A stretch of DNA of 20,582 bases, taken from NCBI GenBank assembly GCA_009602725.1, contig WELB01000005.1:1082183-1102764 (forward strand). The letters run 5' to 3'. Source of the stretch: Spirogloea muscicola (lineage: Eukaryota > Streptophyta > Zygnematophyceae > Spirogloeales > Spirogloeaceae). Below the pieces are notes generated by a model. It did no database searches and was not told where the DNA came from. It was given only the letters and a program-made list of their open reading frames with translations. Positions 10,113 to 18,862 of the stretch are shown here, one piece after another. Both the position numbers and the translations under genes were made by a program. The first letter of the stretch is position 1. Each line of letters opens with the position of its first letter.

Positions 10113-11453
10113 TTAAGGCCTATCTCTCCTAGGCCCTTGGAATGTGCCGGGCGGCTTAAAGCCGCCTCCCCCTGGTGGTGTGGCCTGCAATAGGAGCAGT
10201 TAACTCCTATTCAATCAGTCTTGTCATTCCCAGACGCCTCAGGCAAGCACGAAGTGCATAAATAGTTGCAAAGCATCACCCATCATACTAATCTCTCGGG
10301 CCAATGTCTAAAAGTCACAGACTGGACTTGGACAGACTGCAATAGCAGCAGCTATTCATTGACATCTACAATTGAGCAGCAAGATTGCCTGTCTAAGTAC
10401 CTGCGGGACAACGCCAGGAAGTGCACTCATGTTCATTGACCGAAGCATATCCATCGTATCAACGTCCACCTGCAGTCTCTCAAACGAATGTCAGCCCTAC
10501 AAACACGCCCTACGTCACAACAACGTGCACACTAAGTCCATGGTGCAGCATTGGCCACAAAGGCCAAATTGGGGACAGAAGCCAAAGCATGGGCTTGAGC
10601 AGTCTCTCTTGTGTGGCCTGGAGTCAGGCCTGTGCACGCCTGTCACAGATCTTCAAAGCTGCAGGCCACCGGTTGCCCGACTGAAAGCTGACCTCAATGA
10701 CGTCGGTCTTGATCGCCGACTCCTCTGGCACAAAGTCCATGCGGCGCTCGCGCTCCTCCTCTTGGAGCTTGAGGGAGATGCCACGCACCGGCCCCCTCTG
10801 GATGCGCTTCATGAGATGCTGGCCATCCGCAAGGACAGGAAGGGCACAGGCACACCACAGTCAGCGCCTCAACAACCTGGAGATGCTGATCGTGTCCTTT
10901 TTGTTGCACATCTTCAACGGGGGCCCAAGATGGAGGTGAAAGACCGCGACAACGGCGTTATGACAACCACGGCTAGCGTCTGCCGCATGTGTCTCGCCTG
11001 AGACATGGGCTTTTCCACAAGCTCTGGCGCATCCAGCACCACAGGAATGGACCTCGAGCAGGGTGGTGTGCACTCACGGTGGCGAACCCGGCGATCTTGT
11101 TCCGCAGGCGCTTGGTGGGGATGATGGCCACCTCGTCGGCGATCTTCTTGTTGGTGTGGAAGTCAAGGGTCATGCGCGAGTAGTAGCGCTCGATGATGAC
11201 GCGCGACGACTTCTTCACCGTCTTGGTGCGTACCCGCCCCTGCAGAGGCGGTGGCGGCGGCGGCGGCGGCGTCCGTCAGGCCGCCCCTTTGGCCCTGTCC
11301 CGAGCTCCACGGCAGCCAGCGCCACGGCGGCCCTCCCCAACACCTGTCGTCCTCCTCCTCCGCCTCTCCTCCGTCGCTCTCATTGCTGCCGCCTTAGGCT
11401 GCCACAGCAACGGCACAGGCAACGGGAGTGTAACGGGCGCGGCGGCATACCAT
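10113..11453 (-). CDS. 40S ribosomal protein eS17 (RPS17), 5 coding exons, complete
   Basis: Minus-strand coding exons: 11453-11451 (ATG only), 11239-11078, 10818-10693, 10469-10401, 10184-10113 (TAA), giving 143 residues, normal for eS17. The joined product starts [21 protein letters not shown] and contains the conserved [60 protein letters not shown] and SALPGVVPQ. It ends in a Gly/Pro-rich tail [11 protein letters not shown]...RRDRP. It is a structural protein of the cytosolic small ribosomal subunit. Exon 1 is fixed by ATG followed directly by the donor GTATGC, which gives the obligatory Met before GRVRTK. The last exon was chosen because its tail fits the family, whereas reading through the exon 4 donor or using an acceptor at 10337 gives unrelated C termini. 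Intron 1 (11240-11450) contains a GCC tract. High constitutive expression is expected. Confidence 0.94.
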
Positions 11454-11507
11454 GGCGACGCGCTTCCTAGCTCCGGCGCTCCTCCTCCGCTGCGCCCGCC
11501 GGAGAGT

Positions 11508-11545
11508 GCGGCGGCAGCGGCGGCGGCGGCGGCGGCGGCAGCGGC
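11508..11545. repeat. GGC triplet tract between RPS17 and its telo-box palindrome
   Basis: A nearly pure (GGC)n run on the plus strand with CAG interruptions lies just upstream of the RPS17 start, in its promoter or 5' UTR. Confidence 0.8.
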
Positions 11546-11555
11546 TTGCGCGGCG

Positions 11556-11575
11556 GGGTTTAGGTACTTAAACCC
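11556..11575. promoter_or_regulatory. Telo-box-like palindrome upstream of RPS17
   Basis: The 20-bp sequence GGGTTTAGGTACTTAAACCC pairs with its own reverse complement at 9 of 10 positions. Each arm is a telo-box-like half-site (AAACCC, with CCTAAACCC reading on the minus strand). It lies about 105 bp upstream of the RPS17 start codon. Telo boxes (AAACCCTAA) are known promoter elements of plant ribosomal-protein genes, so a regulatory role is plausible but inferred. Confidence 0.5.
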
Positions 11576-11750
11576 TCTCCGTCCAGGCGCCTTCTCTGGC
11601 TAATGGCCGTTTAGCTAACGTGACGGGGAACAACTGCCGGCGATCGGTATCGGACGGCGCGCAGGGCTGCCAGTTGGCGACGGAGGAGTTAGCGGCGGGC
11701 CGCCTGTATGTCGCATAAACTGGTAAAACCTCGCTAAACCCGCAGTTCCA

Positions 11751-11782
<32 letters not shown>

Positions 11783-11797
11783 CGCCGCCGCCGCCGC
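11751..11797. repeat. GCC triplet tract in the RPS17/SNAPC4 intergenic region
   Basis: About 15 GCC units on the plus strand with a GTC interruption. It creates long spurious open frames in several phases (Ala, Arg, Pro or Gly runs). Confidence 0.85.
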
Positions 11798-12002
11798 GAG
11801 CGGCGAGCATCGTGCTGGCCTGCGCCTTCGAGCTTGGCGGAGTGTCCACCGCCGGCGCGGCTGTCGTCGATCCGGGTCCGCCGGTGGTTGCGGGGACGTC
11901 GGCAAGGGCAACGCGCCGTCCATGCCGCTGACGAGAACTCCAGCGGCGGGCTCGGGGTCGCCGGCCTCCGTCGTGCGGCATGGCGGCGGGCCTCCGGCCG
12001 AG

Positions 12003-12034
12003 GCGGCAGCAGCGGCGGCGGCGGCGGCGGCGGC
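12003..12034. repeat. GGC triplet tract
   Basis: A run of about 10 GGC/AGC units on the plus strand in the divergent intergenic region. Confidence 0.8.
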
Positions 12035-12061
12035 TGTAGCGGCGCGTGGTTGAGTACCGCG

Positions 12062-12457
12062 ATGGGGGCCGCCGTGCCTCCGAGGCTCGAGGTGGCGCTG
12101 CGGGGCCTGGACTCCATTGCGCTCCTGCTCGGCAGGAGCGACTCGGACGACTCCTGCTCCGACGATGAGGCCGTGGCGGCCTGCAGCCGCTGGCGGAAGA
12201 CCAGGCCCGCGCCCGCCGCCGCCGCCGCCGCCGCCGCTGGCAGAGAGAAGGCCCGGTGGAGGCCTCCTCAGGCTTCAGAAGCAGCAAGCGCAGGCGAGGC
12301 CGATGCCGTGCCCGGCGATGACGGCGGACGGCGCAAGGCTTCGGCGGCGGCGGCGGTGGCGGCGGTGGCGGCGGAGGCGGCGGTGGCGGCGGCGGCAGCA
12401 GAGAGGCAGCGAGGAGCCGTCTCGAGCTGCAGCGATCAGACTAGTGGAGCTCCCTAG
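12062..12457 (+). CDS. Doubtful open frame, possible N-terminal exon of the SNAPC4-like gene
   Basis: From ATG 12062 a plus-strand frame reads a short Leu-rich segment (LEVALRGLDSIALLLG) followed by an acidic stretch SDSDDSCSDDEA. It then runs through long Ala tracts encoded by GCC/GCG repeats to TAG at about 12457. SNAPC4 proteins in animals begin with a Leu-rich helix followed by a Ser/Asp/Glu-rich stretch, so this could be a 5' exon of the downstream gene. I found no convincing donor linking it to 12832 or to an acceptor near 12750. It may equally be non-coding GC-rich DNA. Confidence 0.2.
   Translation: MGAAVPPRLEVALRGLDSIALLLGRSDSDDSCSDDEAVAACSRWRKTRPAPAAAAAAAAGREKARWRPPQASEAASAGEADAVPGDDGGRRKASAAAAVAAVAAEAAVAAAAAERQRGAVSSCSDQTSGAP
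12342..12397. repeat. GGC/GGT/GGA triplet tract
   Basis: An imperfect GGN triplet run on the plus strand in the divergent region, encoding Ala-rich sequence in the doubtful open frame 12062-12457. Confidence 0.8.
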
Positions 12458-12800
12458 AGCTCTTATTTCCCGTTAAGATAACGGCGGGGGCCCCAAGGTG
12501 ACGGGGGGCGAGGCACTCAAACCCCCGTCAGAAGGTCCCCGACAACTCTCCCGCGACTTAGCGGCGACGCTGTCGTCGCCGTCAAGGCCCCGCGCCGCCT
12601 GCGCGGGTCGGGGGGCGCCGGCGGCGGCGGCAGGGCGGCGCAGGGCTTGCGCTTCATCGGCGAGGGGATTGGTAACATGATTGATGTGATTGAGGGGAGG
12701 GAGGATACCGGAGAAAGGGAGGGGGGTTAGACGGAGGCGCGACGTGCCCAGCCGATAAGGGACCCCGCTCCCCTCAACCCCATCACTTCCCCACATCCCC

Positions 12801-12830
12801 CGGCGGCGGCGGCGGCGGCGGCGGCNTTGG
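12801..12830 (+). repeat. GGC tract ending at an ambiguous base, just before the SNAPC4-like start
   Basis: Eight GGC units (from 12801) run into an N at 12826, only six bases before ATG 12832. The ambiguity probably marks a difficult GC-rich read or a closed gap, so tract length and the immediate upstream frame are unreliable. Confidence 0.85.
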
Positions 12831-12831
12831 C

Positions 12832-14739
12832 ATGGGCCGCGGGGCGCTCTCGGCAGCTCGCCCGTGGTCGCTGATCGAGCAGGAGGGCCTGGCCGCCGGC
12901 GTGCGCTGGCAGGCCCAGCAACGCCTGGCAAGCGAGGCGATGCAACAGCTCAGGTCAGTCATCCTTATGGTAGTCAGAACAACATATCGTACTGATTAGC
13001 TGTAATGGCCAGCTAAGGCTCGTTATTCTCTTAAATACTTTGATTGTAAAAGAGCAATATTTGTAACCCTGGTGCCACACTGCTGCCGCTGCTTGTGTAT
13101 GTCCAGAAAGCGGGGCGCATACACACGGGTCGAGCTTGCGGCAACAATCGCCAGGGCGGCGGCAGAGGATCCGGCCTGGCAGCGCTCTGCGGCAGCCTTA
13201 GACTGGGCAGCTGTGGCGGCCGCCCACGTCGCAGGGCGCAGCGCCCGAGAGTGTCGGCTGCAGTGGACCAATCGTCTCGATCCTGCCATCAACAGCTCGC
13301 CATGGACGGAGGAGGAGGAGGCGGCACTGCAGCGGATCGCCGAGGCTGCCGGCTTGGCAGACTGGGCGGCCATTGCCTCGGAGCTCGGCACGGGGCGCAC
13401 CGCCTGGGCCTGCTTGACCCACTACCGTCGCGCTGTGAGCCCTGCCAGTGACGGCAGCCGCGGCACACCTGCTTCCCTGCTGGCGGATGAGGCTGTCACT
13501 GCAGCCCAACCAGAGGACAGGAACGACGGCAGCAGCCATTCTGGAGGCACTGCGGAAGACCAGGACCAGCCTGCCACAACAGGGCACGCAGATGAGCCCC
13601 TGGTTGTACAACAGCTTGGCTGCGCAGTGCCGCTGCCGCCGTCCCCGCCGCAGCCTCCAGGGCCGGCGCCACGCCGACAGAATAAGTGGACGGCGGAAGA
13701 GGATCGCCGGCTCATCTATGCAGTCCGCACGTATGGGCAGCAGAAGTGGCGCAAGATCGCAGTGCATGTGCCCGGCCGCTCTGACACACAGTGCCGCGAG
13801 CGGTAAGTGGCGGCCAGCTGATCTGACATCCTGCATCTTACAAGCGTGACAATTTCTTGAAAGGGTTTATGTCATGTGGCGCGTATCACTTGATCTCCAT
13901 GGCCTGGTCCGCAGTTGCTGCCAGCAACATTGGATCCAGGTCGGCGTGGCTCCTCATGGAGGCATCAGGCTGCGTTTCCCTGGGGCTGCTGAGTGTGCTA
14001 TGCGGTCTTGATACTTTGTCAGGCTGTCGCAGGTTGTGCTGAGGAGGCTCCATTGTCTAGCTTCTCAATATGTTTGGTCTGCGTGGCGCCTGCTGGCATG
14101 CGCAGGTGGCACAACGTGCTGAATCCTGAGGTGGACAGAGGTGATTGGACGCCTGACGAGGACCAGTTGCTGGAGAACGCAGTCGCTGCGGTCGGGCTGC
14201 ACAGCTGGTCGGCTGTGGCTCAGCTCCACAACACGCTCCGCGTCGCAGCCGCTGGCTGTGGCCGCTGCGGCCATGGCGATGCTGGGCGCCTGCGCCGCAC
14301 CGACAACATCTGCTGGAGGTGAGCTCGTAAAGCGGCCGCAGCACCGCCTGGCTGTTTTGGTGACAAAGGAGTCCTCCTTCCGCTTGACTGTTGCTTGACA
14401 TTGAAAGCTAAATTCTATTGATAGAATTTAGCAATGCTCAATTCTGCGTTCGCTGCACATCTTGCCTTGCTTGCACCACAGGAGGTGGAAGTCGCTGAGC
14501 CGCAGAAGCCCAGTCCTTGCAAATGGAGGGGATGACGGCATTGGCGTTGAAGGAGCAAAAGAGCAGCGGCAGCAACGGCGGCGAAAAGCAGAGTCCTGTG
14601 AGCGCAGGCGGAGGAAGAAGGAGCCAGAAGAGCAGCCGTCAGAACTGAGGGAGGAGGGAGGTGCAAAGGGCCAGGACTTGGAAACGGAAGGGATGACGTC
14701 GGCGGCAGTGAACCTGCAACAGTGCAGCAGCGGCGGCGT

Positions 14740-14776
<37 letters not shown>

Positions 14777-15202
14777 GGGGCTGCTGCAAGCGGAGACGGG
14801 GGGAAGAGGAAGCGGAAGGGCAGCTGTCAGAAGAGGAGAGGGAGGAGAGAGGTGCCGGCCACCAGTGGTGGCCCCCAGCAGGGGCCAGCCGTGGAGCCGC
14901 AGCAGGTGACTGCAGATCCTATGGTGGAGGAGCGGCGGAAGCGCAGCCGTCAGAAGAGGAGAGGGAGGAGAGAGGTGCCGGCCAACATTGGTGGCCCCCA
15001 GGAGGGGGATGCCATGGAGCTGGAGCGGGTGAATGCAGATCCTAAGTTGGAGGAGCGGCGGCACATGGGTTCGGTGCATGTTGCTGAGGGGCCAAGCCCC
15101 AGCAGCAGGGTCCACCTGGCTGGAGAAGACCATTCAGCATGCTCGCCCGCAGCTAATGCTGCCATATCCCCTGCTGCAGTGCACTCGGCAAGCTTACTTT
15201 GA
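12832..15202 (+). CDS. SNAPC4/MYB4R-type multi-repeat Myb protein, 4 exons
   Basis: Exons 12832-12953, 13107-13802, 14106-14318 and 14482-15202 (TGA) join in frame to about 583 residues. A Myb half-repeat (LDWAAVAAAHVAGRSARECRLQW, about 72-100) is followed by a repeat WTEEEEAALQRIAEAAG...ASELGTGRTAWACLTHYRR (107-149), close to SNAPC4 repeat Ra. After an 80-residue Ser/Pro/Gln linker come NKWTAEEDRRLIYAVRTYG...VPGRSDTQCRERW (233-274) and GDWTPDEDQLLENAV...RTDNICWRRWKSL (285-349). SNAPC4 is the Myb subunit of SNAPc, which binds the proximal sequence element of snRNA promoters, so a nuclear role in snRNA transcription is inferred. The tail is basic, with a poly-Gly run, NLS-like GGKRKRKG and a 41-residue tandem repeat. 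ATG 12832 is the first in its frame after TGA 12691, but family members are usually longer at the N terminus, so a 5' exon may be missing. An R-type Myb other than SNAPC4 is the alternative. Confidence 0.82.
14731..14774 (+). repeat. GGC tract encoding poly-Gly in the SNAPC4-like tail
   Basis: About 14 GGC units with one GTC interruption, in frame in exon 4, encode a Gly run (SSGGVGG... to GEGAAA). Length variation between alleles is expected. Confidence 0.85.
14822..15067 (+). repeat. 123-bp tandem duplication in the SNAPC4-like tail
   Basis: Two copies of a 123-bp unit start at 14822 and 14945, each opening with AG(C)xGTCAGAAGAGGAGAGGGAGGAGAGAG-type sequence. Each encodes 41 residues sharing QKRRGRREVPA, GGPQ, ADP and VEERR or LEERR. 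A degenerate third copy seems to begin at about 14634 (AGCCGTCAGAA...GAGGGAGG) and is separated from copy 1 by the poly-Gly expansion. The unit is basic and NLS-like. Confidence 0.8.
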
Positions 15203-16292
15203 GTGCTTCGAACATGTGAAATACGTGTATCCGGCTTTGTTGAAGTCTGCTTGCCACTAATTACACTGCTCTGCCAGTTTTGAGGATGAGTCAGCCATAG
15301 CTGTGTTGGTCAACGTGGCAACTGCTTCCTGCAAGTACTTGTCGACTAACACCAGAAAACACTATATGCCAAGTATGCGGGCATGGTCAGGCACTGTCTT
15401 CCTTGAGATTCTTAGCATGTCTTAGCACTTCTTCTTCTTGTCTTATCATGCTCAACCTTCAACAACAAAGAGGCTCATGCGAATGCTCAGATACCTGATG
15501 CTTCGTGGCTGCCTTTCCTGTGCTGTTTCTCTTAAGGTCTGCCCATGCATCGCACAATCAAGAATAAATACACTACAGATTACACAGGAAGAAGGCTAGT
15601 CAACTCAAATGCCTGACTTCAAGGGGGATATAAGGGTTGCAGGAATCACCCAATAAGAGCACGTTTGCACCAGCAGTAATTGCACCCTACTGATGCTGAC
15701 AATCCCACTCGTCCAGTCCACCTTGTATGCTCCGTGGAATGGGGCTCAGCTTTGTGCAAGCATAGTGCCTCGTCCTCACCATGTCACTTGTTGTGAGTGG
15801 CTCCATCTTCCACCGAGGCTCTTCCTCAGGTTGGGCCCTCTCTAGTGTTTCTTATGCCTTTGTTTAAGTCTGATGGAAATTCAATCTGCAAGAGCGTAGA
15901 TTACATTCCTACACCACACTTCTTAAGCATGTTGAATTCTTATTTGGTGTAAGCAGGTGGGTGCCTGTTGCATCATATAAAGACTGTGGCTGTCGCAATG
16001 GGGCAAGGGCTGTGACAAGCCAGCCCGAAAATAATCGACATCAATCAGGGTTGAACCTGCAGGAGTCAACGGTAGGAGTTAAGTACACAGGTACGGTTTT
16101 GACTAGGCATACAGTTGTTCCCAAGCATGCTCGTAGTCACAGTTCGTGGAGCTCCTGTCACCACTTGGCCGAGACTGCTAGTCCATCCCAGCGCCGCCGT
16201 TGTGCTGCCAGTCCCAGCAGCGCCGTTGTGCACTGCTCACGACCATACAGAAGCTTGGCCAAGGACTCTGAGAGTGCGGCTAGTGTTGGCCA
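15203..16292. other. Intergenic region between SNAPC4-like and FKBP genes
   Basis: This is an AT-richer interval with no conserved coding sequence on either strand. A TGTAA at 15948-15952 could end the SNAPC4-like transcript (746 bp after the stop). A CATATAAAG at 15974-15982 could be a TATA-type element for the FKBP gene, though it lies about 310 bp upstream of its ATG. Both are weak calls. Confidence 0.4.
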
Positions 16293-18172
16293 ATGGCGAC
16301 CAACGGCGCTATAGACCTTGCCGGCGACGGCGGCGTGACGAAGCGCGTCCTGTCGCCGGCGCCTGCCGACGCGCTGCAGCCGTCGGAGGCCCTGCCCTTC
16401 GCCGACGGTGCGTGCCGACACAGTCGACCAGCTCGTCACTGGTCTGGCGGCGGCTGCGGCGCTGCGGTGACATTGAGGCGCCTGCAGCTGCAATTCACTG
16501 CTTTGGCAGTGGCGGCTCACTCCAGAGTGACAGCAGCGCACGTCTGGACGTGGGCGCCGCAGTTCTGGGCACCCACTTCGTCATCCGCTTGAGCGCCGCC
16601 CCGCCGTCAGCTCGGCGGGGCCTGACAGCTGTGTGGGCTTGCGCCTGCCTGGCCGCGGCGCTGCAGTCCTGTACGAAGGCCGTCTGGAGGCCACCGGCGA
16701 GGTGTTCGACTCGACGGCAGATGACAACACGGTGTTCACGTTCGAGGTTGGGCGCGGCGCCGTCATCCGCGCCTGGGACATCGCCGTCAAGAGCATGCGG
16801 GTGAGCTGCACTGCAACCACCACGACTGTGTTGCTGCAAGACAGGCTTGACTAGCTCTGTGCTGCCCAGCCTGTGCCAATGTTGGGTTCCACCGAAACTG
16901 TGACAGACCTCAATTTATGTCCCCATTATGCTGCGTTCATCGGCCAGCTTGGGTGGTGCCACCTTCCCTGCTGGCTCCACAAGCCCCCCCCAAAGCAGGC
17001 CCGCATATGGCAGCCTCAATGTGTCGCCACGATGTCCTGTCTGCGACTCCTCAGAGAGCACATTGGGCAGCCGGTGGCGCTCAGCAATACAAGCACCCCT
17101 TCTTGCATCAATAGTGGCGCAGCAGCAGCAGTCGTGTGGGGGAATGCAGCAACTAATCGGTGGTCACGTCTTGTGAGCTTGAGACATGACTGGTACATGA
17201 AGCATCCATGCTCAGGTGGGCGAGGTGGCCGAGGTGCGGTGTGAGCACGAGTACGCCTATGGTGAAGCGGGGTCGCCGCCAGATATCCCTCCCAGGTAAG
17301 GGCCCTCAATCTGCTTTAACAGCGTCCGCCAGGCAATTCGCTGGGCCCTCAGTATAGCGGTGGCATAGTGACAACCACTTGGGCGTACTGCCGGCTACTG
17401 GAGGCATCTCATCCTATCTTGGGCAACAGGAAACAGTATCAGTCTCCTGCTGCAAGATTGCCGGCTGAATGTAAATTTTATACCTGAAGCTCGAGCCTTG
17501 AAGTCTTCCTGTAGCATGTGAACCTTTGTTCTTAGTAGGCCAAGACTATGGTGAAGCTCCGGGCCACATGAGATGACAAATCTTACCCAACTGTGATAGC
17601 TCAGGTATGGGGTGGTGGTCGGTGCAGGGCCACGCTGATCTTCAAGATCACTCTCCAGGAGGTGAGGCCGCCCAAGGGTGCCAGTGCCAGCACTATCGAG
17701 GAAAACCAAACAAGGCTCAAGTGCGTACCCTCTCATTATCCAACACTCGCTTTGGTTCCTGCTAGGATGCATGCTCGTCTCATGTCTGAGCTACTTTTGA
17801 GGCGCCACTCAACCTCATCCTGTGCGGGCCAGCCCAGCCTTGCTCGGGTTGCCCTCCTCCTCGTTTAGTTTGCATCGACAGGAAGAAGCACTGCTGACAA
17901 GTTCTTGGTCCACCTTGCAGTGGCGCCTGTCGCCTGCAGCATGACCTCTTGCTGCTTCACTATACCTCAGCACATGGGAATGCTAATTTTGAATGCTCAT
18001 TAATACTCTTACGCTCCTTCTCAGCGAGCTCCGCAAGGAGAGGGAGGCGGCCGCGGCTGCCAAAGAGGATGACAAGAAGAAGCGGGAGGAGGCCAAGGCG
18101 GCAGCTGCTAGCCGCCTGCAGGCAAAGCTGGATTCAAAGAAGAAGGGGGGGGGCAAAGGGGGAAAGAAGTGA
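16293..18172 (+). CDS. FKBP-type peptidyl-prolyl cis-trans isomerase, 5 exons
   Basis: Exons 16293-16407, 16667-16800, 17216-17295, 17628-17720 and 18025-18172 (TGA) join in frame to about 189 residues. It should catalyse proline isomerisation and bind FK506-type ligands. Relative to human FKBP12, the pocket residues are kept: Tyr in VLYEGRL, Phe-Asp in EVFDS, Phe in TVFTFEVG, Val-Ile and Trp in AVIRAW, Tyr in EYAYG, the DIPP loop and Phe in LIFKITL. The N terminus IDLAGDGGVTKRVL is typical of eukaryotic FKBPs. The C-terminal 55 or so residues are a charged, Lys/Glu/Ala-rich helix ending in a KKK-Gly-Lys tail, possibly nucleic-acid or ribosome binding. No signal peptide is visible, so cytosol or nucleus is likely. 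The exon 1-2 junction is uncertain: the strong donor GTGCGT at 16408 joined to the acceptor at 16666 loses about four residues of beta-strand 2. Confidence 0.88.
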
Positions 18173-18862
18173 AGCAGCCTACACAGTGAGGCAGTACCAG
18201 ACTGAATAGACCAAGCTCATTCGGCACAACACCTTGATCTCCGATACTGAAGCAGGCCCTCACGCTTGCAAGAGATGTCCACCTGAGCGCCATTAGTGTG
18301 TGCACTGTGTCGAGATCACTACCTCAGTGTCTGCGTTCTTAAGCAGTATGCGGCAGAACTTGACGGCATAGATTGTTGCATCATATGGCAGCACCCAATT
18401 GTTGAGATCTTTTGTTTTGGCAGCCTTGCCGGCTGCCTGAGGTTGCCAGAAAAACAAGATCTGGCCCCTTCGAAATTTTGTTCATCATTTTTCTGGGCTG
18501 TCCAATCGCAGCCGTCGCCCTCTACTGGACGACTTCTGCTCTCGACATTGTAAGTGTGCATCTCAGAGGTGGCTGGCCCACCTGCGAATGCCAGAAATGA
18601 TTGCACTGACTGCTGAAGCAGCTAAAGTGCCACTGGGGCAAGTGTTGGGCGAGCACCGGAGGAGGGGAACAGTAAGGACGGGTGCGACCACTAAGAGCAG
18701 CAGTGTGTGCTGACGGTAGAGGACCTCAGCGGCCAAGTGCACAGACAAGCCCGTACACAAAGAGAGAAGGGAAGCAGATAAGGAGATGCCAGAAAGGACG
18801 GAGGTTGAGCCACATGGGAATGATAACTAGAGCAGAGCCTCTCAAGCCCGGGTCTACTGTCA
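18173..18862. other. Convergent 3' flanks of FKBP and uS5m; no gene seen
   Basis: The interval holds the two 3' UTRs. Short open frames on both strands have no family character. No minus-strand TGTAA was found for uS5m in this gap. Confidence 0.5.
18549..18553 (+). promoter_or_regulatory. TGTAA polyadenylation-type signal for the FKBP gene
   Basis: TGTAA lies 377 bp after the FKBP stop, in the right orientation and in the convergent gap before the uS5m stop. Confidence 0.5.

Noticed and set aside
10337-10400. Alternative RPS17 last exons (read-through after GVVPQ, or acceptor at 10337)
   Set aside because: Both give C termini unlike eS17, whereas the exon 10184-10113 gives a Gly/Pro/Arg tail that fits and ends the protein at normal length.
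10372-11001. 209-residue plus-strand open frame
   Set aside because: It is antisense to RPS17 exons and introns and shows no family sequence.
11568-12287. 239-residue minus-strand Arg-rich open frame
   Set aside because: It is generated by reading GCC tracts in the Arg/Gly/Pro phases and has no conserved motif.
16115-16804. 229-residue plus-strand open frame across the FKBP gene
   Set aside because: It overlaps FKBP exons 1 and 2 in another frame; the spliced FKBP model explains the conserved sequence.
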